DNA from: Pseudomonas lurida
GTDB taxonomy: Bacteria > Pseudomonadota > Gammaproteobacteria > Pseudomonadales > Pseudomonadaceae
Length of the DNA: 64,000 nucleotides
Direction of reading: 5' to 3'
Assembly (NCBI RefSeq): GCF_002563895.1
Contig: NZ_PDJB01000001.1
Location: 3,889,501-3,953,500, forward strand
The notes under the pieces were generated by a model. That model did no database searches and was not told the DNA's origin. It worked only from the letters and a program-made list of their open reading frames with translations. Numbering within the stretch: position 1 is the first letter of the stretch; every line of letters starts with the position of its first letter. A program made the position numbers and the translations under genes. This document shows, piece by piece, positions 48,612 through 58,387 of the stretch.

Positions 48612-49361
48612 ATGATTGTTGCAAGACACCTGCTGTGCGCCTGTCTCTGGCTGGTGGCAAGCATTGCCGCTGCCCAGCCGCTGATCCCGCCCACCGCCAT
48701 CGACTGGCTGCTGGACTGCCCCCTCCCCGCCGTCAGACGCCTGGATTCCGAGGTGCTGCAACGCACTCAATGCGGCACCGTGACCGTACCGCGCAATCAC
48801 GCCGCACCACGGCAAGGCAGCCTGCGCCTTTACCTCACCCGCGTCGGGGCCCGTGACCCGCTCAACCGCGAAGGCGTGGTGTTCGCCCAGGCTGGCGATG
48901 CCACCAGAAAGAACCAGGCCGGCACCTTTGTCATTCACCTGACGAGCCTCTGGGCCGGCCACGCCAACCCGGCCTATCGCACCCTGGTCAATCGCTACGA
49001 CGTCATCGAGCTTGGCACCCGCGACCTGAGCAACGAGCGTGAAATCGAACAGGCCTCTCAAGACCTGGAGTTCGTACGCACCCAACTGGGCGAGGCCCAA
49101 TTGCTCTACGTGGGCCACGCCAATGCCGCCCGCCTCGGCAACCGCTACGCCACACTGTTTCCCGAGCGCGTTGCACGCATGGTGCTGGTCAACGCGCAAC
49201 AAGCCGGGACCAGCCCTCCATGGGTCGAACACCTGCGCCTGAAAGAGCCCACCAGGCAGGACGCCAGCGCGTGCGTCAACCGCTGGGTGGGCGACTTCCT
49301 GGTGTTCGGCAAGCAACCACCACGGTCCACGCGCTGCCTTGACCCTGCAGCCGGGGAGTAG
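48612..49361 (+). CDS. Secreted alpha/beta-hydrolase-like protein lacking the nucleophile
   Basis: This 249-residue protein has a signal peptide (residues about 1-21, ending AAA) and the N-terminal half of a TAP-like alpha/beta hydrolase. CGTVTVPRNH, YDVIELGTRDLSN and the stretch VGHANAARLGNRYATLFPERVARMVL line up with known family segments. At the nucleophile elbow the usual GxSxG is GHANA (residues 168-172), so Ala170 replaces the serine, and the C-terminal part bearing the acid and histidine is missing. It is therefore probably not a hydrolase, or a decayed one. An aggacc site precedes the ATG. Role unknown; it follows the pyoverdine export operon. Confidence 0.65.
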   Translation: MIVARHLLCACLWLVASIAAAQPLIPPTAIDWLLDCPLPAVRRLDSEVLQRTQCGTVTVPRNHAAPRQGSLRLYLTRVGARDPLNREGVVFAQAGDATRKNQAGTFVIHLTSLWAGHANPAYRTLVNRYDVIELGTRDLSNEREIEQASQDLEFVRTQLGEAQLLYVGHANAARLGNRYATLFPERVARMVLVNAQQAGTSPPWVEHLRLKEPTRQDASACVNRWVGDFLVFGKQPPRSTRCLDPAAGE

Positions 49362-49468
49362 CGACCCGTTTGCGACCTCTTGCCATCGAAAACGACACCC
49401 GGCGTTGACGCTGCAACCCGATCGTTATTAAGTACTATTTATCCGCATTAATACGATAAATCGAACCC

Positions 49469-50239
49469 ATGCTAAGTCGCCCGCTACGACGCAAACGCCA
49501 GAAGCTGTCCGATGTGATTGTCGAGTCGGTCAAGCGCTCCATCGTCACCGACGCCTTGAAGCCCGGTGACCGCCTGCCCACCGAACGTGAGCTGATGGAA
49601 AGCTTCCAGTGCTCCAAGGGCTCGGCTCGCGAAGCGCTCAAGGCCCTGGAAGTGGAAGGCCTGGTGAGCACGCGCACCGGCCCCAGCGGTGGCGCCTACC
49701 TGAACCAGGCCGGTACCGAACCGGCCAGCCGCGCCTTGCGCAACTACCTGCACTTCCAGCACCTGGATGGCGAGCAGGTGTACCAACTGCGCAAAGTCAT
49801 CGAAGTGGAATTGGCGGTGTCGGTCCTCGGGCGCTTGAGCGAGGCCGACTACCAGGCCCTGCAAGATAACGTGGATTTCTGCAGCGCCCCGGAAGACAGC
49901 GAGGCCGGCCAGCGCGAGCAACGCCTGGCGGAACTGGAGTTCCATAACCTGCTGGCCAAGGCCTGCCCCAACCCATTGCTGAGTTTCATGGCGCAGTTCC
50001 TCAACGACCTGCTGCGCGACCTGGTGGTGCTGAAAAAAGCCTACAAACCCAAGCGCAAGCAATTCGATGCGGCAAACCTGGATTATCACAAGCAGTTGCT
50101 GGCCGCCTTTCGCGCCGGTGATGAAAACGCCGTGCGCAATTTGATGCATGAACACATGTGCGATGCCGAACACCACATGACCGCCCTTGAAGGCCAGGTC
50201 AGCCCGCACTTTCTACTGGAGTTCGATCACACCCACTGA
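49469..50239 (+). CDS. GntR/FadR-family regulator
   Basis: This 256-residue regulator has an N-terminal winged helix (LKPGDRLPTERELMESFQCSKGSAREALKALEVEGLV) and a C-terminal FCD ligand domain (LAELEFHNLLAKACPNPLL and YHKQLLAAFRAGDENAVRNLMHEHM), with the metal-binding His/Asp residues typical of FCD proteins. It precedes the ABC importer, carbamoylase and amidase genes and likely controls them. Just upstream (about 49438-49458) there is an AT-rich imperfect dyad ttatc...gataa that could be an operator. Confidence 0.87.
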   Translation: MLSRPLRRKRQKLSDVIVESVKRSIVTDALKPGDRLPTERELMESFQCSKGSAREALKALEVEGLVSTRTGPSGGAYLNQAGTEPASRALRNYLHFQHLDGEQVYQLRKVIEVELAVSVLGRLSEADYQALQDNVDFCSAPEDSEAGQREQRLAELEFHNLLAKACPNPLLSFMAQFLNDLLRDLVVLKKAYKPKRKQFDAANLDYHKQLLAAFRAGDENAVRNLMHEHMCDAEHHMTALEGQVSPHFLLEFDHTH

Positions 50240-50273
50240 CACATCACGGTACCTACTGTGCAAACCCGATCAA

Positions 50274-50360
50274 TGTGGGAGCTGGCTTGCCTGCGAATGC
50301 ATCGACTCGGTTTGACAGAAACACCGAGGCGCCTGCAGCGCAGGCAAGCCAGCTCCCACA
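50274..50360. repeat. REPIN with perfect 22-base arms
   Basis: Positions 50274-50295 and 50339-50360 are perfect reverse complements (core tgtgggagctggcttgcctg). It lies in the gap before the importer operon; the rest of the gap shows nothing else clear. Confidence 0.85.
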
Positions 50361-50481
50361 CTCGATCCAGTTCCAACCGTTAGAGCGTTTGCCCCAACCA
50401 ATAACAGGCCTGCCCACAGGCCCTTGCTCCACCGTATCGCCATTGCCACTCCTGCCAATAACTAAACCAGGGAGTCACCCC

Positions 50482-51684
50482 ATGCAGCGTCGTACGTTGT
50501 TGAAAGCCAGTCTTACCGCAGCCGCCGCCCTCAGCCTCCCGCTGAGCGTGCGCTCGGCATTCGCCGCCGAGCCCTTTACCTTTTACGGCCTCAAGTCCAT
50601 GTCTGGCGCCTTTGCCAGCTATGGCAAGTTTGCCGACATGGGTTCGCGCCTGGCCGTGGAACAACACCCCGAGGTGCTCGGCCGTCCGCTGAACTACAAG
50701 GTCATCGACACTGAAGGCAACGCCGGCAAGGCCGTGCGCAAGGTGCAGGAAGCCATCCAGCAGGACGGCGCGCGATTCTTCCAGGGCTGCACGCTGTCGT
50801 CGTCGGCACTGGCGGTGGCCAAGGAAGTGGACAAGGTCGGTGGCGTGTTCATGACCCCGGTGGGCGCCGACGAAGTCACCGGCAAGGACTGCAACAAGGC
50901 GACCTTCCGCTGGTCCGTGCCCACCTATGGGGCTATCCGCGAAACCATCCTGCCGCTGATCAAGCTGCTGCCGGACGCCAAGCGCTGGTACACCATCACC
51001 CCGCAATACGTGTTCGGCGAAGCGCTGCTCGAGGGCGCAAAGACTGTGCTCAAGGAAAATGGCCTGGAACACATCGGCAACAGCTACCACTCGTTGCAGG
51101 AACAGGAATTCTCCGGCTACCTGACCAACGCCATCGCCGCCAGGCCCGATGTGCTGGTGCTGCTCAACTTTGGCAGCCAGTCGTCCAACACCTTGCGCCA
51201 GGCGGTGAACTTCGGCATCAAGGAACGCATGAAGGTGCTGCTGGTCTGGTCCGCCGGCCTCGACCAGTTCCAGGAACTGGGCAGCGATGTGCTCGAAGGC
51301 GTGTACCTCGGCGCACAGTACTGGCACCAGGTCGACACTCCGCTCAACCGTGAACTGGTCAAACTCACCCAGGCCAAATACGGCATCAACCCCACCTACC
51401 CGCTGGCCGCCGATTACATCAGCACCAAGGTCATGCTCGACACCATCATTTCCACCGGCAGCTTCGACGGGCCGACCGTGGCCAAGGCCATGCAGGGCCT
51501 GAGTTTCGAAGGGCCCACCGGCAAGGAATCGATCCGCGCCGGCGACCACCAGGTGATCAAGGATTACTACCTGCTGATCGGCAAGGCCGCTGCCGACATG
51601 GCCGACAAGGATGACCTGGCCAAGGTGCTCAGCGCCGGCCAGTCGTTCCCACCCGTGGAAGCCACGGGCTGCACGCTCGGCTGA
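50482..51684 (+). CDS. ABC importer substrate-binding protein, LivK/amide-urea type
   Basis: This 400-residue periplasmic binding protein (Peripla_BP_6) starts at 50482 after agggag. An open frame reaching back to 50275 crosses the REPIN and is rejected. The signal peptide has a twin-arginine pattern (MQRRTLLKASLTAAAA) followed by AFAAEP, so Tat export is likely. It resembles the urea/short-chain amide subgroup more than leucine-binding proteins, but the ligand is not known. Context with a carbamoylase and an amidase suggests an N-carbamoyl or amide compound. Confidence 0.85.
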   Translation: MQRRTLLKASLTAAAALSLPLSVRSAFAAEPFTFYGLKSMSGAFASYGKFADMGSRLAVEQHPEVLGRPLNYKVIDTEGNAGKAVRKVQEAIQQDGARFFQGCTLSSSALAVAKEVDKVGGVFMTPVGADEVTGKDCNKATFRWSVPTYGAIRETILPLIKLLPDAKRWYTITPQYVFGEALLEGAKTVLKENGLEHIGNSYHSLQEQEFSGYLTNAIAARPDVLVLLNFGSQSSNTLRQAVNFGIKERMKVLLVWSAGLDQFQELGSDVLEGVYLGAQYWHQVDTPLNRELVKLTQAKYGINPTYPLAADYISTKVMLDTIISTGSFDGPTVAKAMQGLSFEGPTGKESIRAGDHQVIKDYYLLIGKAAADMADKDDLAKVLSAGQSFPPVEATGCTLG

Positions 51685-51741
51685 TCCCCTGAATTTTGTA
51701 GCGCAGGGCCGCGCAAGCGGCGTCCTGCCGAGGGTTCCTGC

Positions 51742-52602
51742 ATGCTTAACCTGTACCTGTTCCAGATCCTCAACGGCCTTGGGCTAGGGATGATCTACTT
51801 CCTCATCGCGGTCGGGCTGACGATCATTTTCGGCCTGCTCAACTTCGTCAATTTCGCCCACGGCGCGTTCTTCCTGCTGGGGGCCTACATCTGCTACACC
51901 GCCGTGAGCCTGACCGGCAGCTTCTGGCTGGCGCTGCTGATCGCGCCGCTGGTGGTGGCCGCGCTGGCCTGGGCCATCGAGCGACTGTTGATCCAGCGGA
52001 TCTATCACTTGCCGCACATGTTCCAGATCCTGGTGACCCTGGGCATCGCACTCATCATCCAGGAAGCCAGCGTGATGATCTGGGGGCCGGTGGGCAAGAG
52101 CGTCGCCGTGCCGGAACTGCTGCGCGGCGTGCTGGTGGTGGGTGATTTCGTCTACCCCTACTACCGCCTGTTCCTCATCGTGTTTTCCGGGCTGGTCGGC
52201 CTGGGCCTGTGGCTGCTGCTGGAACGCACGCGCTTCGGCGCCCTGGTGCGCGCCGGCAGTGAAAGCACCGAAACCGTGTCGCTGCTGGGCACGAATATTT
52301 TCCGCCTGTTCTCCATGACCTTCGCCCTCGGCGTTGCGCTGGCCGGCGTCGCGGGCGTGCTGTTCGCACCGTTGCGCGGCGCCCAACCTTTCGTCGGCCC
52401 GGAGATTCTCGGCGTCGCCTTCGTGGTGGTAGTGATCGGCGGCATGGGCTCGTTCAGCGGGGCGCTGGTCGGCGGTTTGCTGGTGGGCGTGGTGCAAAGC
52501 CTGATGACCACACTCTGGCCCCAGGGTGCGAGCCTGATGATCTACGGCGCCATGGCCGTAGTGATTCTGGTCCGTCCCTACGGCCTGTTCGGGAGAGCCT
52601 GA
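51742..52602 (+). CDS. ABC importer permease LivH-type
   Basis: This 286-residue membrane permease of the branched-chain amino acid/urea type shows ILNGLGLGMIYFLIAVGLTIIFGLLNFVNFAHGAFFLLGAYICY at the N terminus and the EAA-like GTNIFRLFSMTFALGVALAGVAGVL segment. It is the second gene of the importer and ends one base before the start of the second permease gene. Confidence 0.9.
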   Translation: MLNLYLFQILNGLGLGMIYFLIAVGLTIIFGLLNFVNFAHGAFFLLGAYICYTAVSLTGSFWLALLIAPLVVAALAWAIERLLIQRIYHLPHMFQILVTLGIALIIQEASVMIWGPVGKSVAVPELLRGVLVVGDFVYPYYRLFLIVFSGLVGLGLWLLLERTRFGALVRAGSESTETVSLLGTNIFRLFSMTFALGVALAGVAGVLFAPLRGAQPFVGPEILGVAFVVVVIGGMGSFSGALVGGLLVGVVQSLMTTLWPQGASLMIYGAMAVVILVRPYGLFGRA

Positions 52603-52603
52603 C

Positions 52604-53610
52604 ATGAGCGAGAAAAACCCCCTGCCGTTCGCCAAGACCCAATCCAAGGCCATGTTGCTGTGGGTGCTGGCCGTGCTGATCGGCCTACCCTTGATAGTGC
52701 CCTCGGCAACCCTGGCCACCGAGATCCTGATCTTTGCCATGGCGGCCCTGGCCTGCAACCTGTTGCTGGGCTACACCGGACTGCTGTCATTCGGCCAAGG
52801 CATCTTCTTCGGGGCCGGCGCCTACTGCGCCGCGCTGCTGATGATCCACCTGCAACTGGGCCTGTTCACCGCATTGCTCGGCGCCGCCATCGCGGGTGGG
52901 TTCCTGGCGTTGCTGGTGGGCGCCTTGGCGATCCGCCGCACCGGCATCTACTTCGTGATGCTGACCCTGGCGTTCAGCCAGATGGCCTACTTCGTTGCCT
53001 ACACCCTCAGTGACTGGACCGGCGGCGACAACGGCCTGCTCAGCGTGCCGCGACCGGAAATCCGTGTCGGTGACACGGTACTGCTGTCACTGGCCGACGC
53101 CCGCGCCTTCTATGGTTTTGTCGCGGTGCTGTTCCTGCTGATCTTCATCGGGGCCCGCCGGGTCATCGCCTCCCCTTTCGGCAGCACGCTGATGGCGATC
53201 CGCGAAAACGAAACCCGTGCCTCGGCCATCGGCTACGACACACGCCACTTCAAGATCCTGGTGTTTGTGCTGTCCGGCGCGGTCACCGGGATTGCCGGCG
53301 CGCTGTACGCCATGCTGCTGCACTTTGTGCCGCTGTCGAATATCGACCTGGCGATGTCCGAGAACATCCTGATCATGACCATCGTCGGCGGCACCGGCTC
53401 ATTGTTCGGTTCACTGCTGGGGGCCGGTTCCATCGTGCTGCTCGGGGATTTCCTCTCCGACCTGTGGCCACGCTGGTTGATGCTGCTGGGGGTGATCCTG
53501 ATCCTGGTGGTGATCTTCATGCGCGGTGGTTTGTGGGGCGGCCTGGCGTCGCTGTTCGAGAAGGTGCGCGGCAGCCGCAAGACCGCCGCCGTCGCCAAGG
53601 AGGAAGGGCT

Positions 53611-53614
<4 letters not shown>
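52604..53614 (+). CDS. ABC importer permease LivM-type
   Basis: This 336-residue second permease has the LivM signature GYTGLLSFGQGIFFGAGAYCAALL and the coupling segment AIRENETRASAIGYDTRHFKILVFVLSGAVTGIAGALYAM. The stop overlaps the next ATG (ATGA). Confidence 0.9.
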
Positions 53615-54359
<745 letters not shown>

Positions 54360-54360
<1 letters not shown>

Positions 54361-55055
54361 TGCTGATCGTCGAGAATATCCATTCCTACTATGACAAGAG
54401 CCATGTGCTGGAAGGCGTGTCATTGACCGTCAACCCCGGCGAGCTGGTCACGCTGCTGGGCCGTAATGGCGCCGGCAAGACCACTACCCTGCGCAGCATC
54501 CTCGGCATCATCTGCCCGCGCCAGGGCCAGATTCACTTCAACGGCCAGGCATTGGTCGGCCAGAAGGTCTTCGAAATCGCACGCCAGGGCCTGGCGCTCG
54601 TGCCGGAGCATCGCGGGATCTTCCGCCTGCTCACCGTCGAGGAAAACCTACGCATCGCCATGCGCAAGACCAGCCGCTGGCAGCTCGAGGACGTCTACGC
54701 CATGTTCCCGCGCCTCAAGGAGCGTCGCAAAAACACCGGCCACGCGCTGTCTGGCGGCGAGCAACAAATGCTCGCCATTGCCCGAGCCCTGCTCAACGAC
54801 CCCAAGCTGCTGATCCTTGACGAGCCCACCGAAGGCCTGGCCCCGGTGATCGTCGACGAGTTGGTGAAGATCCTGCGCAAGGTCAAGGACGACGGTCTGC
54901 CGGTGCTGCTGGTGGAACAGAACCTGATGGTCTGCGACAAGCTCGCCGACCGCCACTACGTGCTCGAACAGGGCCGTGTGGTGTACGAGGGCAGCGCCGC
55001 CGAGTTCCGCGCCGACCCCACGATCAAGAACCGCTACCTGGCCCTGAGTGCCTGA
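54360..55055 (+). CDS. ABC importer ATPase LivF-type
   Basis: This 231-residue second nucleotide-binding subunit has Walker A GRNGAGKTT, signature LSGGEQQMLAIARALL, and Walker B LLILDEPTEGLAPVIV typical of LivF/UrtE. TGATG coupling joins it to livG. Confidence 0.92.
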
Positions 55056-55068
55056 CCGGAGACTGCTG

Positions 55069-56337
55069 ATGAATAGTTTTGCGCAACCGCTCCAGAGCAA
55101 CGCCCCGCTGATCAACCGCGACCGCCTGTGGCAATCGTTGATGGACCTTGCCCAACTCGGCGCCACCGTCAAGGGCGGCGTGTGCCGCCTGGCCCTGACC
55201 GACCTCGACCGCCAGGCCCGCGACCTGTTTGTGCAATGGTGCGAGGCCGCTGGCTGCAGCGTCGGTGTCGACGCCATCGGCAATATCTTTGCGCGCCGTG
55301 CCGGACGCAACCCCGCCCTGCCCCCGGTGATGACCGGCAGCCATATCGACACCCAACCCACCGGCGGCAAGTTCGACGGTTGCTACGGGGTCATGGCGGG
55401 CCTGGAGGTGATCCGGACCCTGAATGACTTGAACATCGAAACCCAAGCGCCGATTGAAGTGGTGGTGTGGACCAACGAAGAAGGCTCGCGTTTCCCGCCA
55501 TGCATGATGGGCTCCGGGGTGTTCGCCGGTCAGTTCGACTTGCAGGACACCCTCGACAAAGTCGATGACCAGGGCCTGTCGGTGGGCGACGAATTGCGGC
55601 GCATCGGTTATGCCGGCTCTCGCGCGGTACTCGGCCACCCGGTGGGGGCGTATTTCGAAGCGCATATCGAACAGGGACCGGTACTGGAAGACCAGGCCAC
55701 CACCATTGGCGTGGTCATGGGTTGCCTGGGCCAGAAGTGGTTTGACCTGACCTTCACGGGTGTCGAGGCCCACGCCGGCCCGACGCCGATGCACCTGCGC
55801 AAGGACGCCCTGGTCGGCGCCGCCGAGGTGGTCAGCGCGGTCAACCGCATCGCCCATCAACAGCAACCCCACGCCTGTGGCACGGTGGGCTGCCTGAGCC
55901 TGCACCCGGGTTCGCGCAATGTGATTCCTGGCCAGGTGCACATGACGCTCGACCTGCGCCACCTGCACGCGGACAAGCTGCAAGCCATGGTCGATGAAGT
56001 GCGCAGCGTGATCGAAGCCACCGCCAAACAACACGGCCTGCACTTCGAACTGACCCCCACCGCCGACTTCCCGCCGCTGGACTTCGCCCCGGCCTGCGTC
56101 AACGCCGTGCGTGAAGGTGCCGAGGCCTTGGGCTTGAGCCATATGGACATCGTCAGCGGTGCCGGACACGACGCGATTTTCGTCGCCAAACTGGGCCCGG
56201 CCGGGATGATCTTTGTGCCGTGCGAAGGCGGCATCAGCCATAACGAAATCGAAAACGCCGCACCGGACGACCTCGCGGCAGGCTGCGCGGTGCTGCTGCG
56301 CGCCATGGTCAATGCGGCCCAGGGGGAAACGCCATGA
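55069..56337 (+). CDS. Zn-dependent N-carbamoyl amidase, second copy
   Basis: This 422-residue M20 carbamoylase/ureidopropionase-family enzyme is very close to the pydC-like protein at 6746-8029: most aligned positions are identical by eye, including TGSHIDTQPTGGKFDGCYG, TNEEGSRFPPCMMGSG and GAGHDAIFVAKLGPAGMIFVPCEGGISHNEIENA. The start at 55069 follows ccggaga. In this operon it may hydrolyse a carbamoylated substrate brought in by the importer. Its stop overlaps the amidase start (ATGA). Confidence 0.88.
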   Translation: MNSFAQPLQSNAPLINRDRLWQSLMDLAQLGATVKGGVCRLALTDLDRQARDLFVQWCEAAGCSVGVDAIGNIFARRAGRNPALPPVMTGSHIDTQPTGGKFDGCYGVMAGLEVIRTLNDLNIETQAPIEVVVWTNEEGSRFPPCMMGSGVFAGQFDLQDTLDKVDDQGLSVGDELRRIGYAGSRAVLGHPVGAYFEAHIEQGPVLEDQATTIGVVMGCLGQKWFDLTFTGVEAHAGPTPMHLRKDALVGAAEVVSAVNRIAHQQQPHACGTVGCLSLHPGSRNVIPGQVHMTLDLRHLHADKLQAMVDEVRSVIEATAKQHGLHFELTPTADFPPLDFAPACVNAVREGAEALGLSHMDIVSGAGHDAIFVAKLGPAGMIFVPCEGGISHNEIENAAPDDLAAGCAVLLRAMVNAAQGETP

Positions 56338-57740
56338 GCGAGATCGGCCAACTGACGGCAGTGCAACTGCTGCAACATTTTCGCGACAAGACCTTGTCAC
56401 CGGTGGAAGTCACCGAGGACACCTTGCTGCGTATCGAACGCTATAACCCGGTGGTAAACGCCTATTGCCACGTTGACCCGGAAGGCGCGCTGAACGCCGC
56501 GCGCGCCTCGGAACAACGCTGGCTCAACGGCCAGCCTTGCGGTGCATTGGACGGTGTGCCGGCGTCGATCAAAGACCTGACACTGACCCTCGGCATGCCC
56601 ACTCGCAAGGGGTCGCGCACTTCATCGGCCGAGGGCCCGTGGGACGTCGACGCGCCCTTCACGGCTTTTATGCGCAAGGCCGGCGCGGTGCTGCTGGGCA
56701 AGACCACCACCCCGGAATTCGGCTGGAAAGGCGTCACCGACAACCCGCTGTACGGCATCACCCGCAACCCCTGGGACACACGCACCACGGCGGGCGGTTC
56801 GTCTGGCGGCGCGGGGGCCGCGGCCGCGTTGAACCTTGGAGTATTGCACCAGGGCAGCGACGCGGGCGGCTCGATCCGTATTCCCTGTGCGTTCACCGGC
56901 ACGTTCGGCATCAAGCCGACCTTCGGTTATGTGCCACAGTGGCCGGCCAGCTCCATGACCATCCTCTCGCACCTGGGGCCGATGACCCGCACCGTGGAGG
57001 ACAGTGTGCTGATGCTGCAGACCATCGCCCAGCCGGATCCGCGGGACGGCCTGATCGGTGCGCCGAGGGCCACGCCATGGTTGTCGGGCGCGGCTGATTT
57101 GAAAGGGTTGCGCGTGGCCTACAGTCCGAACTTTGGTTACGTGGACGTCGACCCGCAGGTGGCCAAGGTGGTCGCCCAGGCAGTGGCAGGCCTGGTGCAG
57201 CTGGGCGCGCATGTCGAGCAGATCGACCCGGGCTTCAGCGACCCGCTGGAAGTATTCAGCACCTTGTGGGCGGCCGGTGCCGCACGCCTGACCGGGCCGA
57301 TGAGCGAGGCGCAGAAACAACTGCTGGACCCCGGCCTGCTGCGCATCGCTCAGCGTGGCGAGCAGTTGAGCCTGGACGACTTCAACGCAGCCCTTGAAGC
57401 CCGCGCCGCACTGGTGGCGCGCATGGCCGCGTTCCACGAACACTACGATGTGCTGGTATCGCCAATGATGCCCATCACGGCATTCGACGCCGGGCATGAT
57501 GTGCCGCCCGGTTCCGGCTTGCAGGAATGGACGCAGTGGACGCCGTTCACCTACCCCTTCAACCTGACCCAGCAGCCGGCGGCGTCAGTGCCGTGTGGGC
57601 TGGCGGCGAATGGCTTGCCGGTGGGCTTGCATGTGGTGGGCGCACGGTTTGCGGATGAGCATGTGTTGAGGGTGTGCCAGGCGTATGCCAAGGCGTTCCC
57701 CACCGAGCACTTGCAAGCCCCAATCACCAGAAAAACCTAG
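56334..57740 (+). CDS. Amidase-signature family hydrolase
   Basis: This 468-residue amidase has the Ser-cisSer-Lys catalytic set: Lys in PASIKDLTLTLG, cis-Ser and nucleophile in TTAGGSSGGAGAAAALNLGVLHQGSDAGGSIRIPCAFTGTFGIKPTFG. Related enzymes are GatA and AtzE. Last gene of the importer-carbamoylase-amidase operon. With the carbamoylase it suggests stepwise hydrolysis of a nitrogen compound to release ammonia. Confidence 0.9.
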   Translation: MSEIGQLTAVQLLQHFRDKTLSPVEVTEDTLLRIERYNPVVNAYCHVDPEGALNAARASEQRWLNGQPCGALDGVPASIKDLTLTLGMPTRKGSRTSSAEGPWDVDAPFTAFMRKAGAVLLGKTTTPEFGWKGVTDNPLYGITRNPWDTRTTAGGSSGGAGAAAALNLGVLHQGSDAGGSIRIPCAFTGTFGIKPTFGYVPQWPASSMTILSHLGPMTRTVEDSVLMLQTIAQPDPRDGLIGAPRATPWLSGAADLKGLRVAYSPNFGYVDVDPQVAKVVAQAVAGLVQLGAHVEQIDPGFSDPLEVFSTLWAAGAARLTGPMSEAQKQLLDPGLLRIAQRGEQLSLDDFNAALEARAALVARMAAFHEHYDVLVSPMMPITAFDAGHDVPPGSGLQEWTQWTPFTYPFNLTQQPAASVPCGLAANGLPVGLHVVGARFADEHVLRVCQAYAKAFPTEHLQAPITRKT

Positions 57741-57821
57741 CGCTCAATATGGGAGCGGCTCCCCCCAATAGCCATGGCTATCGTCATAGCAACCAACCCA
57801 AACCACGATGCGAAGCGAGCC

Positions 57822-57881
57822 GCTGTTGATCTGGCTGTTGATCTGGCTGTTGATCTGGCTTTTGATCTTGCCTTTGATCTG
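57822..57881. repeat. Five-unit 12-base tandem repeat
   Basis: Units are gctgttgatctg three times, then gcttttgatctt and gcctttgatctg. The period of 12 keeps frame, so any frame through it encodes four-residue repeats (AVDL on one strand, a QINS-like run on the other). No convincing gene uses it: there is no ribosome-binding site, and the context is non-coding. Confidence 0.85.
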
Positions 57882-57912
57882 AGGCGCCCCATCAAACACG
57901 CTGGCCGGAATT

Positions 57913-58006
57913 CGACAGGGATTTGGGGGGTAAACCGGCAGGGATGCCGGTTTAGCCGCCCCGCGCCATGGAGGGCGCGTGGCGGCGGCCCCCCAAATCA
58001 CTGTCG
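57913..58006. ncRNA. Cloverleaf-like structured repeat (no known family assigned)
   Basis: An outer stem of 18 bases with one mismatch pairs 57913-57930 (cgacagggatttgggggg) with 57989-58006. Within it, 57931-57954 is a perfect 10-base hairpin (taaaccggca, loop ggga, tgccggttta). A second arm pairs gccgcc (57955-57960) with ggcggc (57981-57986) and cgcgcc with ggcgcg around atggag. The shape suggests a three-way junction in RNA or DNA. From memory, related non-coding elements recur in fluorescent Pseudomonas genomes. Whether it is transcribed is unknown. Confidence 0.5.
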
Positions 58007-58051
58007 GATTACGGGCACACCGAGCGTGAGCGAGGTGCCGAGTGTTGGGGC

Positions 58052-58080
58052 AAGAGCCCTTTGGTTACTTTGGGGCTCTT
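58052..58080. repeat. Hairpin within the structured repeat
   Basis: AAGAGCCC (58052-58059) pairs with GGGCTCTT (58073-58080) around a 13-base loop; ctttgg/ccaaag pairing is an alternative. It follows the cloverleaf and seems part of the same interspersed element, which runs to about 58150. Confidence 0.55.
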
Positions 58081-58169
58081 TTCCAAAGTGACCCGCTGTA
58101 AGAGCGGAACCAATATCAGCCGTAACCTAAATAACGGATATGTACCCGGTCTGATCCAACATCCAGGTC

Positions 58170-58340
58170 GGCTGTCAGGCCGCCTTCGCGGGCAAGCCCG
58201 CTCCCACAGTTAGATCGCGGGATGACAGGTAGATAGTGGTTGGCTGTCAGGCCGCTTTCGCGAGCAAGCCCACTCCCACCTTTTTTGGATCGCGGGTCAG
58301 CTATCAGGTAGCCAGTCGGGGCAAAGCCCCCTGCCACAGG
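58170..58340. repeat. Three direct REP copies in series
   Basis: Copy 1 is 58170-58221 and copy 2 is 58242-58296; both read ggctgtcaggccgc.ttcgcg followed by gcaagccc.ctcccac and a gatcgcggg end. Copy 3 (58298-58340) is diverged. Direct rather than inverted order is unusual for the window. The full 57741-58387 gap holds only repeats and the LysR gene's ribosome-binding site. Confidence 0.7.
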
Positions 58341-58387
58341 CTCGCCCGCATTCCATTACACTGTCCCCCATTCATCCCGGGGGCTTC

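Noticed and set aside
50275..50481. N-terminal extension of the ABC binding protein
   Set aside because: The extension runs through a REPIN; the true start at 50482 has a ribosome-binding site and signal peptide.
57774..58091. Plus-strand open frame with AVDL repeats, and minus-strand frame 57744-58001 with QINS repeats
   Set aside because: Repeats come from the 12-base tandem array; no ribosome-binding site, and the DNA folds as a structured non-coding element.
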